DNA from: Sphingomonadaceae bacterium
GTDB taxonomy: Bacteria > Pseudomonadota > Alphaproteobacteria > Sphingomonadales > Sphingomonadaceae
Direction: 5' to 3'
Assembly: GCA_029268145.1 (NCBI GenBank)
Contig: JAJUHA010000013.1
Location: 1-46,176 of the forward strand
Length of the DNA: 46,176 bases
Positions within the stretch are counted from its first letter, which is position 1; each line of letters starts with the position of its first letter. Shown here one piece after another: positions 27,175-35,330 of this stretch. The notes beneath the pieces are model-generated. The model had not been told where the DNA came from, did not search any database, and saw nothing but the letters and a program-made list of their open reading frames with translations. A program made the position numbers and the translations under genes.

Positions 27175-29333
27175 CAGCTGGCCTCCCTTGCCCTTGCTGC
27201 GTGGAACATGGCGGCGGCGACCTCGGCGGTCACCGGCTTCGAGATGAGATAGCCCTGGAGCTGGTCCGCGCCTTCCTGCTGCATGAAGCGGCGCTGGGCC
27301 TCGGTCTCCACCCCTTCCGCCGTGACGGCCATGCCAAGGCGGGCGCCGAGCGTGGTGATGGCCCGCACGATCGATGCGCTGCCCGAATCCTCGGGTGCGA
27401 GCTGGATGAAGCTCTGGTCGATCTTGATCTTGTCGAACGGAAAGCGGGAGAGGTAGCTGAGCGAGGAATAGCCCGTTCCGAAATCGTCCATCGAGATGCG
27501 GATGCCCCGCTCGCGCAGCGCGACGAGCGCGGCGAGCGACGTGCCGTCGTCCTGGAGAAGGGCCGATTCGGTGATCTCGAGCTCGAGCCGATGCGGGGCC
27601 AGCCCGGTCTCCCCGAGGATCCGGAAGACCTGATCGACGAGCCCGGGGCTGCGCAGCTGGAGCGGCGAGAGGTTGACGGCGACGGTGAGCGGCTCGGGCC
27701 AGCTTGCGGCGTCGCGGCAGGCGGTGCGCAGCACCGCTTCGCCGATCTCGACGATGAGCCCGAGCTCCTCGGCGAGCGGGATGAAGACCGAGGGCGGGAC
27801 GTTCCCGCGCTCGGCGTGGTGCCAGCGCACCAGCGCCTCGGCGCCCGTGAAGGCGCCGGTCCGCGTGTCGATCTGCGGCTGGTAGTGGACCTCGAACTCG
27901 GCGCGGGCGACGGCGCGCCGCAGATCGAGCTCGAGCGCGCGGCGCTGCTGCCGGCGCGTCGTCATCTCGGTCTCGAACAGGCGCCAGGTGCCGCGCCCGG
28001 CCTCCTTGGCGGCGTAGAGCGCGATGTCCGCGCTCTGGGCGAGCGCGTCCGGCGTGCGGCCATCGGCGGGAGCAAGCGCAATGCCGGCCGAGGCGCCGAT
28101 CTCGAGCACATGGCCGTCGATGGCATAGGGCCGCCGGGCGACCTCGATCAGCCGGTCGGCGAGCGCTTCCGCCTCGGCCGCGCCGGCGACGTCGGCGAGC
28201 ACGGCGAACTCGTCGCCGCCGAGCCGGGCGAGCAGGTCGCCCTCGCGGGTTGCCGAGGCGAGCCGGCCGGCGACGCGGCGCAGAAGCGCATCGCCCATTG
28301 CGTGGCCGAGCGTGTCGTTGACCGGCTTGAACCGGTCGAGATCGAGCATGATGAGGGCGAGGCGCCCGGGATGCCGCGCCGCGGGCCCGAGCCGCTCGGC
28401 GAGCGACTCGGCGAAGCTGCGCCGGTTCGGAAGCCCGGTCAGCGGATCGATGTGGGCGAGGCGGCGGATCTCGGCCTCGGTCGAGAGGCGCTCGCGCTGG
28501 TCGCGGATGGCGATCACCCGGTGCGCGCTTTCGCCGAGCGCAATGTCCTGGGCGACGATCCGGACCGGGATCGGGGTGCCGGCGGCATCGGTCACGGTGG
28601 CGTCGCGCTCGCGGCCGACCGGCACGTCGGCGGCGGGGATTCCGGGCAGGATCTCGGCGAGCGAGCGGCCGAGCAGGGATTCGCGCCTGCGCCCCAGCAT
28701 CTGCTCGAGGCTGCGGTTGAGCCCGACGATCCGCTCGCCGTCGCAGATGAGGAGGCCTTCGACGGCGACATCGGCGAAGTCGCGCAGCCGCCGCTCCTCG
28801 GCGCGGCGGCGCCGCTCGAAGCGGACCGAGACCCAGACCGCGACGAGGCCGAGCGCGAGGACGAGGAGGGCGGCGTTGGTGACGAGGACGAGGAGCGTCT
28901 CGACCGAGAGCGCGCCGGGGCGGATCTGGCGCAGCGGATCGGGCGTGACCGAGACCGCCGCCATGCCGAGGAAGTGGGTGGCGCAGACGCCGAGGATGAG
29001 GAGCGTGGGTGCAAGGCGCCGCACCGCCGGCTGGCGCGACCAGGAGGCGTGCGAGGAGAGGATGGTGAGCAAGACGCCCGCGCCGACCGAGGCGATGACC
29101 CAGCCCGGCGCCCAGTGGAGCGTGCCGGGAACATCATAGCCGGCCATCCCGGTGTAGTGCATGGCCGAGATGGCGAGCCCCGAGACGATTCCGCCCAGCG
29201 TGCGACCCGCCGGCCCCGGAAGGCCGATGGCGAGCAGGCTGCCCTTGCCGACGAGGAGGACGGCAAGGACGAAGGAGCCGACCGTTGCGTTGAGCGCGAA
29301 GGCGACCGGAACGCCGGGCCGGTAGGCGAGCAT
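27174..29333 (-). CDS. MHYT-PAS-GGDEF-EAL bifunctional c-di-GMP protein (intact 719-codon part)
   Basis: Membrane-bound c-di-GMP turnover protein. The open part begins with the rest of an MHYT membrane sensor ([10 protein letters not shown] near residue 60 and [11 protein letters not shown] near residue 118), a last TM at about 142-170, a PAS-like domain (about 180-290), a GGDEF domain with intact [10 protein letters not shown], and an EAL domain with [27 protein letters not shown] and KIDQSFI. Both catalytic motifs look active. MHYT units are thought to bind copper and sense O2, CO or NO. The first MHYT segments are upstream, beyond an amber codon at 29393-29391 (see the fragment entry), so ATG 29333 would be an internal restart. 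Its stop is coupled to the BLUF gene. Confidence 0.85.
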   Translation of the reverse strand: MLAYRPGVPVAFALNATVGSFVLAVLLVGKGSLLAIGLPGPAGRTLGGIVSGLAISAMHYTGMAGYDVPGTLHWAPGWVIASVGAGVLLTILSSHASWSRQPAVRRLAPTLLILGVCATHFLGMAAVSVTPDPLRQIRPGALSVETLLVLVTNAALLVLALGLVAVWVSVRFERRRRAEERRLRDFADVAVEGLLICDGERIVGLNRSLEQMLGRRRESLLGRSLAEILPGIPAADVPVGRERDATVTDAAGTPIPVRIVAQDIALGESAHRVIAIRDQRERLSTEAEIRRLAHIDPLTGLPNRRSFAESLAERLGPAARHPGRLALIMLDLDRFKPVNDTLGHAMGDALLRRVAGRLASATREGDLLARLGGDEFAVLADVAGAAEAEALADRLIEVARRPYAIDGHVLEIGASAGIALAPADGRTPDALAQSADIALYAAKEAGRGTWRLFETEMTTRRQQRRALELDLRRAVARAEFEVHYQPQIDTRTGAFTGAEALVRWHHAERGNVPPSVFIPLAEELGLIVEIGEAVLRTACRDAASWPEPLTVAVNLSPLQLRSPGLVDQVFRILGETGLAPHRLELEITESALLQDDGTSLAALVALRERGIRISMDDFGTGYSSLSYLSRFPFDKIKIDQSFIQLAPEDSGSASIVRAITTLGARLGMAVTAEGVETEAQRRFMQQEGADQLQGYLISKPVTAEVAAAMFHAARAREAS

Positions 29334-29552
29334 GGCGATGAAGTGCGTGGCCCAGATCGCGCTTGCCGTGGCCAGCGTGCCGGCTGCGCCCTACAGGAGC
29401 CGTTCCCGGCCCCGCGGGCTGCGCGCCACCACGCCGCCGATGGCGTAGGCGCTGTGCATGCCGATGGCGCAGATGACCGCGGCCAGCGCCACGATTCTGA
29501 GATCGTGGGCCTCGGTCAGGCAGCGCGCAAGCGTGTCGAAGGCTCCCCACAT
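29334..29552 (-). pseudogene. N-terminal MHYT fragment cut off by an in-frame amber codon
   Basis: In the frame of the GGDEF-EAL gene, an ATG at 29552 starts MWGAFDTLARCLTEAHD followed by the first MHYT helix with ICAIGMHSAY, then GRERLL, then TAG at 29393-29391, then [20 protein letters not shown] running without shift into the downstream MLAY. The reading frame, the MHYT spacing and the family pattern ([11 protein letters not shown]) all continue across the stop, so the ancestral protein was about 792 residues. The TAG could come from one base change in a TGG or CAG codon. Alternatives are a sequencing error or, less likely, readthrough. Confidence 0.8.
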
Positions 29553-29667
29553 CCCGGCGGGTAACGGCCGGACGAGCGCATCGTTCAGCAGGCCCGCGTC
29601 AGGCCGCCGGGGCCGGGGGCGGGGCGGGCCGGCCGGCGGACCCGGGCAAGCCGGCGGGAAGCTGCCA

Positions 29668-29695
29668 TTGCCATCCCGGTTTCCCGATGTTTAAG
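29668..29695 (+). promoter_or_regulatory. candidate sigma-70 promoter for the seven-gene GTPase/SEDS/PBP operon
   Basis: TTGCCA (5 of 6 to the -35 consensus) and TTTAAG (4 of 6 to the -10) separated by 16 bases, in a locally AT-richer patch of an otherwise extremely GC-rich gap. The predicted start of transcription is about 23 bases before the GTG at 29725. It is the only promoter-like sequence I see for the operon. Confidence 0.4.
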
Positions 29696-29724
29696 TCCGA
29701 AATGGAGGTTCATCGGGGGCAGAG

Positions 29725-30708
29725 GTGGAGTCGGACGACCTCGAGACAGCACGGGAACTCGATCGCGAGCTTGCGCGCGAGGTGGTGAGGCTGCTCGGCG
29801 AGGCCGAGGAGGTCCGCGTGGCGCTCGCGCGCGCGGCTGCGGGCGGCCTGGTGCTCGACTCCGTGATCGCGAAGCTCGACGCCCTGATCGCGGCGTCCAA
29901 CCGCGCCGAGACGGCCCTGTCCGCGCTGGACCGGATCGAGGCCGGGCTGGCCGGGACGACGAGCCGGGGCGCCGGCGAGCCGGTCGCGCAGCCGCCGCGT
30001 GCTGCCGCCCGGCCCGACCGAGGGGACCCGCCCGCGCCCGCCGCTTCTCCCGGGGCACCCGCTCCGGCTGCGTCCGCTCCGGCTGCGTCTGCTCCGGGTG
30101 TGGCGGCGCCAGCGGCGGATCCCGCGGCCGGCGCCCGTCGTCACGCTCCGGAGGCGCGTGCACCAGACTCCGGGAGCCCGCGCGGGCAGCCCCGGAGTTT
30201 CTGGGAGGGCCGTGGCGTCTGGGTCGGACTTGGCTTACTGGCCGGCGTGCTCGTGGGCGCTGTCGGGATGTGGGCCTGGCAGCGGCCGGGGGCACCGGCG
30301 GAGGAGCGGGTCGCAGTCACTGTCCCTCCGTCGCCGCCGTCGATGGAGGCGCGGATCGAGGCTGGCTGGCGGACGCTGCTTGCCGACCCGAGACCGGTCG
30401 ATTCCGCCGACAGGACCGAGGCCGAGGTGGCGGAGCTGCGCGCGGCCTTCTGCTCCACGCCGGGTGCGCCGTGCCGCGGCTGGGCCGAGGTCGCAGGCCG
30501 GCTCGCCCCCGACGAGCGCGCGCTCCTCATCGGTGCGCTTCGCCGCCGTCTCGGCGCGGATCCCTGCGTCCGGCTGGTTCCCCGTGGCACTGGTGCCGGG
30601 GCAGCCGGGGCAGCTGGCGCGGCCAATGCGGAGGCCGTCATGCGGGACGAGGTCGCTTGCCTCCTCTCGCGCCTTGGCGACCCCGCTGCCGGCAGCGATG
30701 GCCGCTAG
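29725..30708 (+). CDS. operon gene A: coiled-coil, single-TM protein of unknown function
   Basis: A 327-residue bitopic membrane protein. Residues 1-75 are a charged, helical, coiled-coil-like segment (ETARELDRELAREVVRLLGEAEE and LDALIAASNRAETALSALD). Residues 80-160 are a disordered Ala/Pro linker with a 15-base DNA repeat. One membrane segment follows (about 164-185, VWVGLGLLAGVLVGAVGMW), then a C-terminal domain of about 140 residues with FCSTPGAPCRGW and DPCVRL cysteines, presumably periplasmic and disulphide-bonded. I recognise no family. The start is a GTG at 29725 behind a GGGGGCAGAG run. Its stop lies 11 bases inside gene B. The topology suits a protein that passes a cytoplasmic signal to the envelope. 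Confidence 0.75.
   Translation: MESDDLETARELDRELAREVVRLLGEAEEVRVALARAAAGGLVLDSVIAKLDALIAASNRAETALSALDRIEAGLAGTTSRGAGEPVAQPPRAAARPDRGDPPAPAASPGAPAPAASAPAASAPGVAAPAADPAAGARRHAPEARAPDSGSPRGQPRSFWEGRGVWVGLGLLAGVLVGAVGMWAWQRPGAPAEERVAVTVPPSPPSMEARIEAGWRTLLADPRPVDSADRTEAEVAELRAAFCSTPGAPCRGWAEVAGRLAPDERALLIGALRRRLGADPCVRLVPRGTGAGAAGAAGAANAEAVMRDEVACLLSRLGDPAAGSDGR
30061..30098 (+). repeat. 15-base tandem repeat in gene A linker
   Basis: Two and a half copies of GCTCCGGCTGCGTCY (30061-30075, 30076-30090, then GCTCCGGG) encode repeated Ala-Pro-Ala-Ala-Ser units in the disordered linker before the membrane segment. In-frame repeat length suggests a linker that can lengthen or shorten without frameshift. 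Confidence 0.7.
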
Positions 30709-32146
30709 CTTTCCCATCGCGCTCGCCGTCTTCGGCACGCTGTCGAACGGCGCCAATGCCCAGCTGCTCGGCGCACCCGAAGGGCAGGCCCTTGCGCCCG
30801 GGGTGGTCGCGCTGCTGCGCCGGCTGTTCGATTCGGTCAGGCCCCGGCTCGCCGCGCTGCAGGGGGAGGAGCTGGCGTTTCTTCCCGCCGGCGAAGGACC
30901 GGGCATGCCCTGGCTTCTCCTGCGGCTCGATCCGCCGCAGCGGGGCGCGATCGGCGAGGTTGGCCGGATCTGGGCTGCGATCCTCCCGCCCGAGCGCCTC
31001 GAGGCGATCGGCTGGGGCGTCCATCTCCTGTTCGACGGCGCCTTCCCGCCGCCGCACCAGCCCGAGACCGGCGCGGCCTTGGCGCTGCGCGACTGCGCGC
31101 CCGGACCACCGCCCGATCTGCCCGAGCTGGTCCTGCGCGCAGCCGACGCTGCCGCCCTCATCGAGGCGCCGATCGCGCTCGAACCGGCGCCGGGACAGTC
31201 GGGGAAGGATGCGATCGCCGCGCTGTGGAGCCGCACGCCGCCGTCGCACCGCCGCCGCAGCTTCGCCACCCACCCGCTGCTCGGCGGTACCGCCGAGGTG
31301 GTGGTGGGCGCCACCGACGGACGCCACCGGGTCGATCTGGGTGCCGGCGCGCCCGTGCTCCCGCTCGCCGAGGAGATTGCGCGCACCTTGCTCGGGATCG
31401 CCTTTCCGCCGCGGCCGCCGTTGCCGGCCGAGGCGCAGGAGGCAGAGATTGCCGCTGCGGCGGAGACCCTGGCGAAACGGATTGCGGATTCAGCGGCGGG
31501 CGGCGGTCAGCTGGAGCGTCTTGCACGGCTCCACGCCCGCTCGCACGATGCCCTGTATCGCGCCGCCTATGCGGCGGCCCTCCCCCGCCTTGCCCGGCGC
31601 ATGGCTGCGGCGGGTCTTGCCGGGTCCGACCTGTGCGCTGCGCTCGCCGCCGCGCTCGCAATCTCTCCCGGTCTGGGGGCGGAGGCCTCGCTGGCGCAGG
31701 CCTTCGCCGACCTGGTGCTCGACCGCGGGCTGGCGCCGGACTTGTCCGATGGGCTGCTCGACTGGCTTGCGCCCGCGCTCGGGTCGCCGGAGCGCGCGGC
31801 CAGGCTTGGCGCTGCAATGGAACGGCTCGGTCCGGCACCGGCGGTGCCGTTCGCCGACTGGTGGCGGCGTTTCGAAAGGGTCGAGGGGCTGGAACGCCGC
31901 CCTGACCTTCTTGCCCGGCTTGCCGTCGAGGCCGACGGCGGGGCCGAGGCGGATGCCGCGCTCGAGCGGCTGGAGCGGCTGGGAGGCTTCTGGCCGGGGC
32001 CGCTCATTGCGCGCGGCTATGGCGGCAGGGTGGAACTGCGCGCCCGGGTGGAACGGCGCTGGCTTGCGCTTCCGGCGGGAGACCCGCGGCGGCGCGGCGG
32101 GCTGGCGCGCCTGCGGCGGGCGCGGCGCGTGAGGGGAAGCGGATAG
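30698..32146 (+). CDS. operon gene B: soluble protein, possibly GAP1-like
   Basis: A 482-residue cytoplasmic protein with no signal or membrane segment. The N-terminal 130 residues are a mixed strand-helix region (ALAVFGTLSNGANAQLLGAPEG, LLLRLDPPQRGAIGEVGRIWAAILP). This layout resembles the N-terminal domain of GTPase-associated protein 1 (GAP1) known from prokaryotic GTPase-centred systems; I hold that only as a tentative match. The C-terminal 250 residues are almost all helical and Ala/Leu-rich. It begins 11 bases inside gene A and is followed nine bases later by the GTPase-like gene, which supports the idea that it works with that GTPase. Without the neighbour I would call it hypothetical. 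Confidence 0.7.
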   Translation: MAASFPIALAVFGTLSNGANAQLLGAPEGQALAPGVVALLRRLFDSVRPRLAALQGEELAFLPAGEGPGMPWLLLRLDPPQRGAIGEVGRIWAAILPPERLEAIGWGVHLLFDGAFPPPHQPETGAALALRDCAPGPPPDLPELVLRAADAAALIEAPIALEPAPGQSGKDAIAALWSRTPPSHRRRSFATHPLLGGTAEVVVGATDGRHRVDLGAGAPVLPLAEEIARTLLGIAFPPRPPLPAEAQEAEIAAAAETLAKRIADSAAGGGQLERLARLHARSHDALYRAAYAAALPRLARRMAAAGLAGSDLCAALAAALAISPGLGAEASLAQAFADLVLDRGLAPDLSDGLLDWLAPALGSPERAARLGAAMERLGPAPAVPFADWWRRFERVEGLERRPDLLARLAVEADGGAEADAALERLERLGGFWPGPLIARGYGGRVELRARVERRWLALPAGDPRRRGGLARLRRARRVRGSG

Positions 32147-32154
32147 GGGCGAGG

Positions 32155-33552
32155 ATGCGGAGGGGCAGGGGCATGGCAGGGCGCAACGCGAACGGGCCGG
32201 ACGGGGAGAAGGGCCAGGGCGGGGACGGGAGCTTCCCCGAGGCTGGGGGTGGGCTGGGCAGGCCTGCCGGGGGAGCGGCGGAAGAGTGGCTCAGCTCCGA
32301 CGACGTCATCCCGCTCGGCGGGCCGGAGGAACCGGGAGCAGCGCCATGGACAAGGCCCCGGCCCGCGCAGGGGAATGAGGCGGCGCGGCCGGAACCGCGG
32401 CCGGGACATCGGGGCGCCCCCCCGGCATCCGCCACGACCGAGCAGGAGCGAAGGAAGGCCGAGGAGGAGCTGAAGCGAAGGGAGGCCGAGCAGGCACCGC
32501 TGCGCGGCGCCGAAATCGCGGATGCCGACGTGCTGCCGACCTGCTTCGCCCATGCCCGGGCCGGTGGCGGGGTCATCGCCCTCCTCGGCTATGGCGGGAC
32601 CGGCAAGACCTTCATCGTCCAGCGGCTGGCCCAGCTCCAGCAGAAGGGCCACTACAGCCTCGAGACGGTGGATGGCCGGCATGTGGACGCCGCCCAGGGG
32701 TTCGTCGACCGCTCGACCCGGATCATGGGCTACCGGCTGCGCCACGACGACCGGGAGCGCCGGGCTCCCTCCTACCTCATCCTCGACCTGCCCGGGGAGC
32801 GGTTCGATGCCTTCCAGCAGTCGCGCACTGCCCGCGGCGACGTGCCGGCCGGGCCGATCGCCCCCGAGGAGCTTGAGGCGATCGCGGCGGTGCTGGCGCT
32901 TGCCCGCGTCCTTCTCCTGGTGATGCCGGCCAAGCAGGTGCTCGCCCGCGACCGCTTTCTGGAGGAGGGCGACGTCGAGCAGCTCGAGCGCCGGGACCGC
33001 GAGATGCGCGCGCGCAACCATGACCGCTTCATCAACGGGCTTGCCACCTTCCGCGACTTCGTGCTGCCGCTGCGCGCCGCCGCGCGCGCGGACGGCGAAG
33101 CCGAGGCGCTGCGCGCTGCGATCGCGGCCGGCCGGCAATCGCCGCCGGTGGCTGGAGCCGGCCAGCTCGACCTCGTTGCCGAAGTGGTCCTCACCCGATC
33201 CGACGAATATGCCTGGTGCCTGCCGCCGGACGAACGCGACAGCTTCGACGCGGATCCCCTCGGCCATGTCGCCGCGCGCCGGCCCGAACTCATCCGCAAG
33301 CTCGCCACCCAGTTTCCCAACTGCGGCTGGCGCTTCGTCGCGGCCTCGGTCGCCGCGCACGACCGGGAGTTCCACCCGGAGACGCCGCACTGGGGCATGG
33401 CCGACCTCGCCGCGGCCTGCCTCGCGGCGTCCCTGCCCCGGCAACGGGGGTGGTGGCCTCCGCTGGCCGGCCGCGCCGCCGGAGCAACGACCCGGGAGGC
33501 GCTTCTGGCGCGCGCCGCCCGCGATCCTGTCCTCGCGAAAGCGCTTGCGTGA
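32155..33552 (+). CDS. operon gene C: GTPase-like P-loop NTPase
   Basis: A 465-residue P-loop protein. Residues 1-115 are disordered and end in a charged coiled coil (TTEQERRKAEEELKRREAEQ). The core starts with a strand and GYGGTGKT (Walker A/G1, residues 145-152), then LILDLPGE with Asp211-x-x-Gly214 (G3-like), LLLVMPAKQ, LTRSD (residues 346-350, a G4-like [N/T]KxD with Arg for Lys), and FVAAS near 394-398 (G5-like). This order favours a TRAFAC-type GTPase over AAA or STAND ATPases: there is no sensor or arginine-finger region. Nucleotide preference is an inference. The start may be the ATG at 32155 or at 32173; both have purine-rich sites. Its stop overlaps the gene D start by four bases (GTGA). 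Confidence 0.8.
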   Translation: MRRGRGMAGRNANGPDGEKGQGGDGSFPEAGGGLGRPAGGAAEEWLSSDDVIPLGGPEEPGAAPWTRPRPAQGNEAARPEPRPGHRGAPPASATTEQERRKAEEELKRREAEQAPLRGAEIADADVLPTCFAHARAGGGVIALLGYGGTGKTFIVQRLAQLQQKGHYSLETVDGRHVDAAQGFVDRSTRIMGYRLRHDDRERRAPSYLILDLPGERFDAFQQSRTARGDVPAGPIAPEELEAIAAVLALARVLLLVMPAKQVLARDRFLEEGDVEQLERRDREMRARNHDRFINGLATFRDFVLPLRAAARADGEAEALRAAIAAGRQSPPVAGAGQLDLVAEVVLTRSDEYAWCLPPDERDSFDADPLGHVAARRPELIRKLATQFPNCGWRFVAASVAAHDREFHPETPHWGMADLAAACLAASLPRQRGWWPPLAGRAAGATTREALLARAARDPVLAKALA

Positions 33553-35330
33553 ACGGCAAGTTGCGGGGCGCATTTCTCGCGTTCCTCGCCGACCGCAAGG
33601 GCGCCACTTGGCTGAGCGCGGCCGCCGGCCTGGTGCTGCTCATCCTCGGCATTCCCATCCTTGCTGCCGAACTCGTCGGCAATCGCGACGACATGCCGGT
33701 CCGGATCGCCGGCATGGGCGACCTGCCCTGGACGGACGCCGAGCGCGCGCTGGTGCGCGGGCTTGCTCTTTCGCGGGCGCCGCTTGCACCGCCGCCGCCG
33801 CCGGCGCAGGTCGCGCCGCCGTTCCGCGCCGGTGTCCTCAGCCTGCCGCCGGACTCGGCGCGTCGCCAGGCCTTCGTCGCCGCCACCCGCCTGCTGCGCG
33901 GGCTGGACGGCGCGGACCCGGCGGGAAGCCCCCGGATCGATGCGCTCGGCTGCCCCGAGGCGGACCTGCGCGCCGAGGCGATGGCGCTGCTGCCTGCGGC
34001 CGATGCCGAAGGCGACAGCCGCGCCGGCATGATCAACTACCATCTCGGCGTGACCGCGCTGTGCGCCGGGGACGCCGCCGGCGCCGCCGGCCACTTCGCG
34101 GCGGCCGAGGCACCGCTCGCGCGCGCAGCCGCTCGACTCGGCACGGCCAGTCCGCGCCGCCGCTATCTCGCCCAGTATGAGGTCGCCCGGCTCTACGGGC
34201 ATGCGCTCGCGCATGCCGGCTGGCCGGCGGCCGACGCGCTCGACCCCGAGGCTGCGCGCGCGGCAGACGAGCGCCTTCTGGCGGCCTATCTCCGGGCGCA
34301 CGCGGACGGTGTCGTCGATGCTCCGCGCTATGGCGCCGCGGGTGCCTACCGCGACTTCGGGGTCGCCGGGCGTCCCGGCGATCCGGTGCTGTTCGCCTTC
34401 TCGAGCGCCGACATCCTCGCCGCGCGGCTGTGGCTGCTGCTCCGGTCGCCGTCGCTTCTGTCCTATCCTCCGGCGGGGCTGGAGGCCTGGCTCGCCGCGG
34501 CGGCCCGCGACGCCGAGACGGTGCGCCGGCCGGCGCTGGCTGCCAACGCCGTCGTGGTCGCGCTGGCGCTCGACGGCAGTGGAGCACGCGACCCGCGCGA
34601 GACCGTGCGCCAGCTTCACCGGCTCCACGCCGGCCTTCCCGCCGAGCAGCGGCTGGCGGTCCAGGCCGAACGGCGGCTCCGGGCCATGGCGGCGCTCGCC
34701 GGAGCCGATCTCGCCGGCGTTGCCGGCGCCGACCAGTTCGCCGAGGAGCCCGAGCCGAGCCGCTGGCGGCGCGCCTGCACGCGCGACGGGATGGACTATC
34801 CTCCCCTCGTCGTCGCGCCGGCGGGAGAGGGAAGCGCGGATCCGGACGCCCTCGTCCTCGACCGCTATCTCTGCATCCTGCACATGCGCAAGGCGCTGTG
34901 GCGCGGCGACCCGGAGGCGATGGTGGCGGCCCATGCGGCGCTGCGCGACACGCCGGGCGGACTCGACTTCGGGATCGGGGCTGTCGCCCGCGCGGTGGCC
35001 GCGCCGGCTGCCGGACGCCTCGTCGCCGAGGTCGCGCGCAAGCGGCGGGAGGGAGACGCGGTCGCTGCGCGTGCGCTCGACCGGGTGCTGGTCGAGGAGG
35101 GCCTGTTTGCCGGCAGCACCCGGCTGGCGGCGCGGATGCGGCTCTGGTTCGGACCCGCCTGGCTGCTCTTCTGCGGGCTCGCGCTGGCCGGGCTCGCCGC
35201 TTGCCTCTGGGCACATCGCAAGGGTGCTGCGATCAGGCGGGCGCTGGCCGCGCTGGAGAGCCCCGGCCACAGGCGGGATCGGCTTGGCGATGGAGCGCAG
35301 GGCGTGACGCCGGGGGCTCAGCGGCCCTGA
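33549..35330 (+). CDS. operon gene D: two-TM protein with a large helical extracytoplasmic domain
   Basis: A 593-residue protein with one membrane segment near the N-terminus (about residues 20-41, LSAAAGLVLLILGIPILAA) and one near the C-terminus (about 540-558, WLLFCGLALAGLAACLW), with a basic cytoplasmic tail. The 490 residues between are Ala/Leu-rich and helical, with repeated helix pairs reminiscent of TPR or SEL1 arrays (for example MINYHLGVTALCAGDAAGAAGHF), probably periplasmic. No catalytic motif is seen, so a scaffold between envelope partners is the natural guess. I recognise no family. The start is a GTG overlapping the gene C stop; its own stop shares one base with gene E (TGATG). 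Confidence 0.75.
   Translation: MNGKLRGAFLAFLADRKGATWLSAAAGLVLLILGIPILAAELVGNRDDMPVRIAGMGDLPWTDAERALVRGLALSRAPLAPPPPPAQVAPPFRAGVLSLPPDSARRQAFVAATRLLRGLDGADPAGSPRIDALGCPEADLRAEAMALLPAADAEGDSRAGMINYHLGVTALCAGDAAGAAGHFAAAEAPLARAAARLGTASPRRRYLAQYEVARLYGHALAHAGWPAADALDPEAARAADERLLAAYLRAHADGVVDAPRYGAAGAYRDFGVAGRPGDPVLFAFSSADILAARLWLLLRSPSLLSYPPAGLEAWLAAAARDAETVRRPALAANAVVVALALDGSGARDPRETVRQLHRLHAGLPAEQRLAVQAERRLRAMAALAGADLAGVAGADQFAEEPEPSRWRRACTRDGMDYPPLVVAPAGEGSADPDALVLDRYLCILHMRKALWRGDPEAMVAAHAALRDTPGGLDFGIGAVARAVAAPAAGRLVAEVARKRREGDAVAARALDRVLVEEGLFAGSTRLAARMRLWFGPAWLLFCGLALAGLAACLWAHRKGAAIRRALAALESPGHRRDRLGDGAQGVTPGAQRP

Noticed and set aside
29391-29393. Programmed readthrough or recoding at the amber codon
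   Set aside because: No downstream stem-loop, no pyrrolysine machinery and no frameshift signal; a point mutation or sequencing error is simpler.
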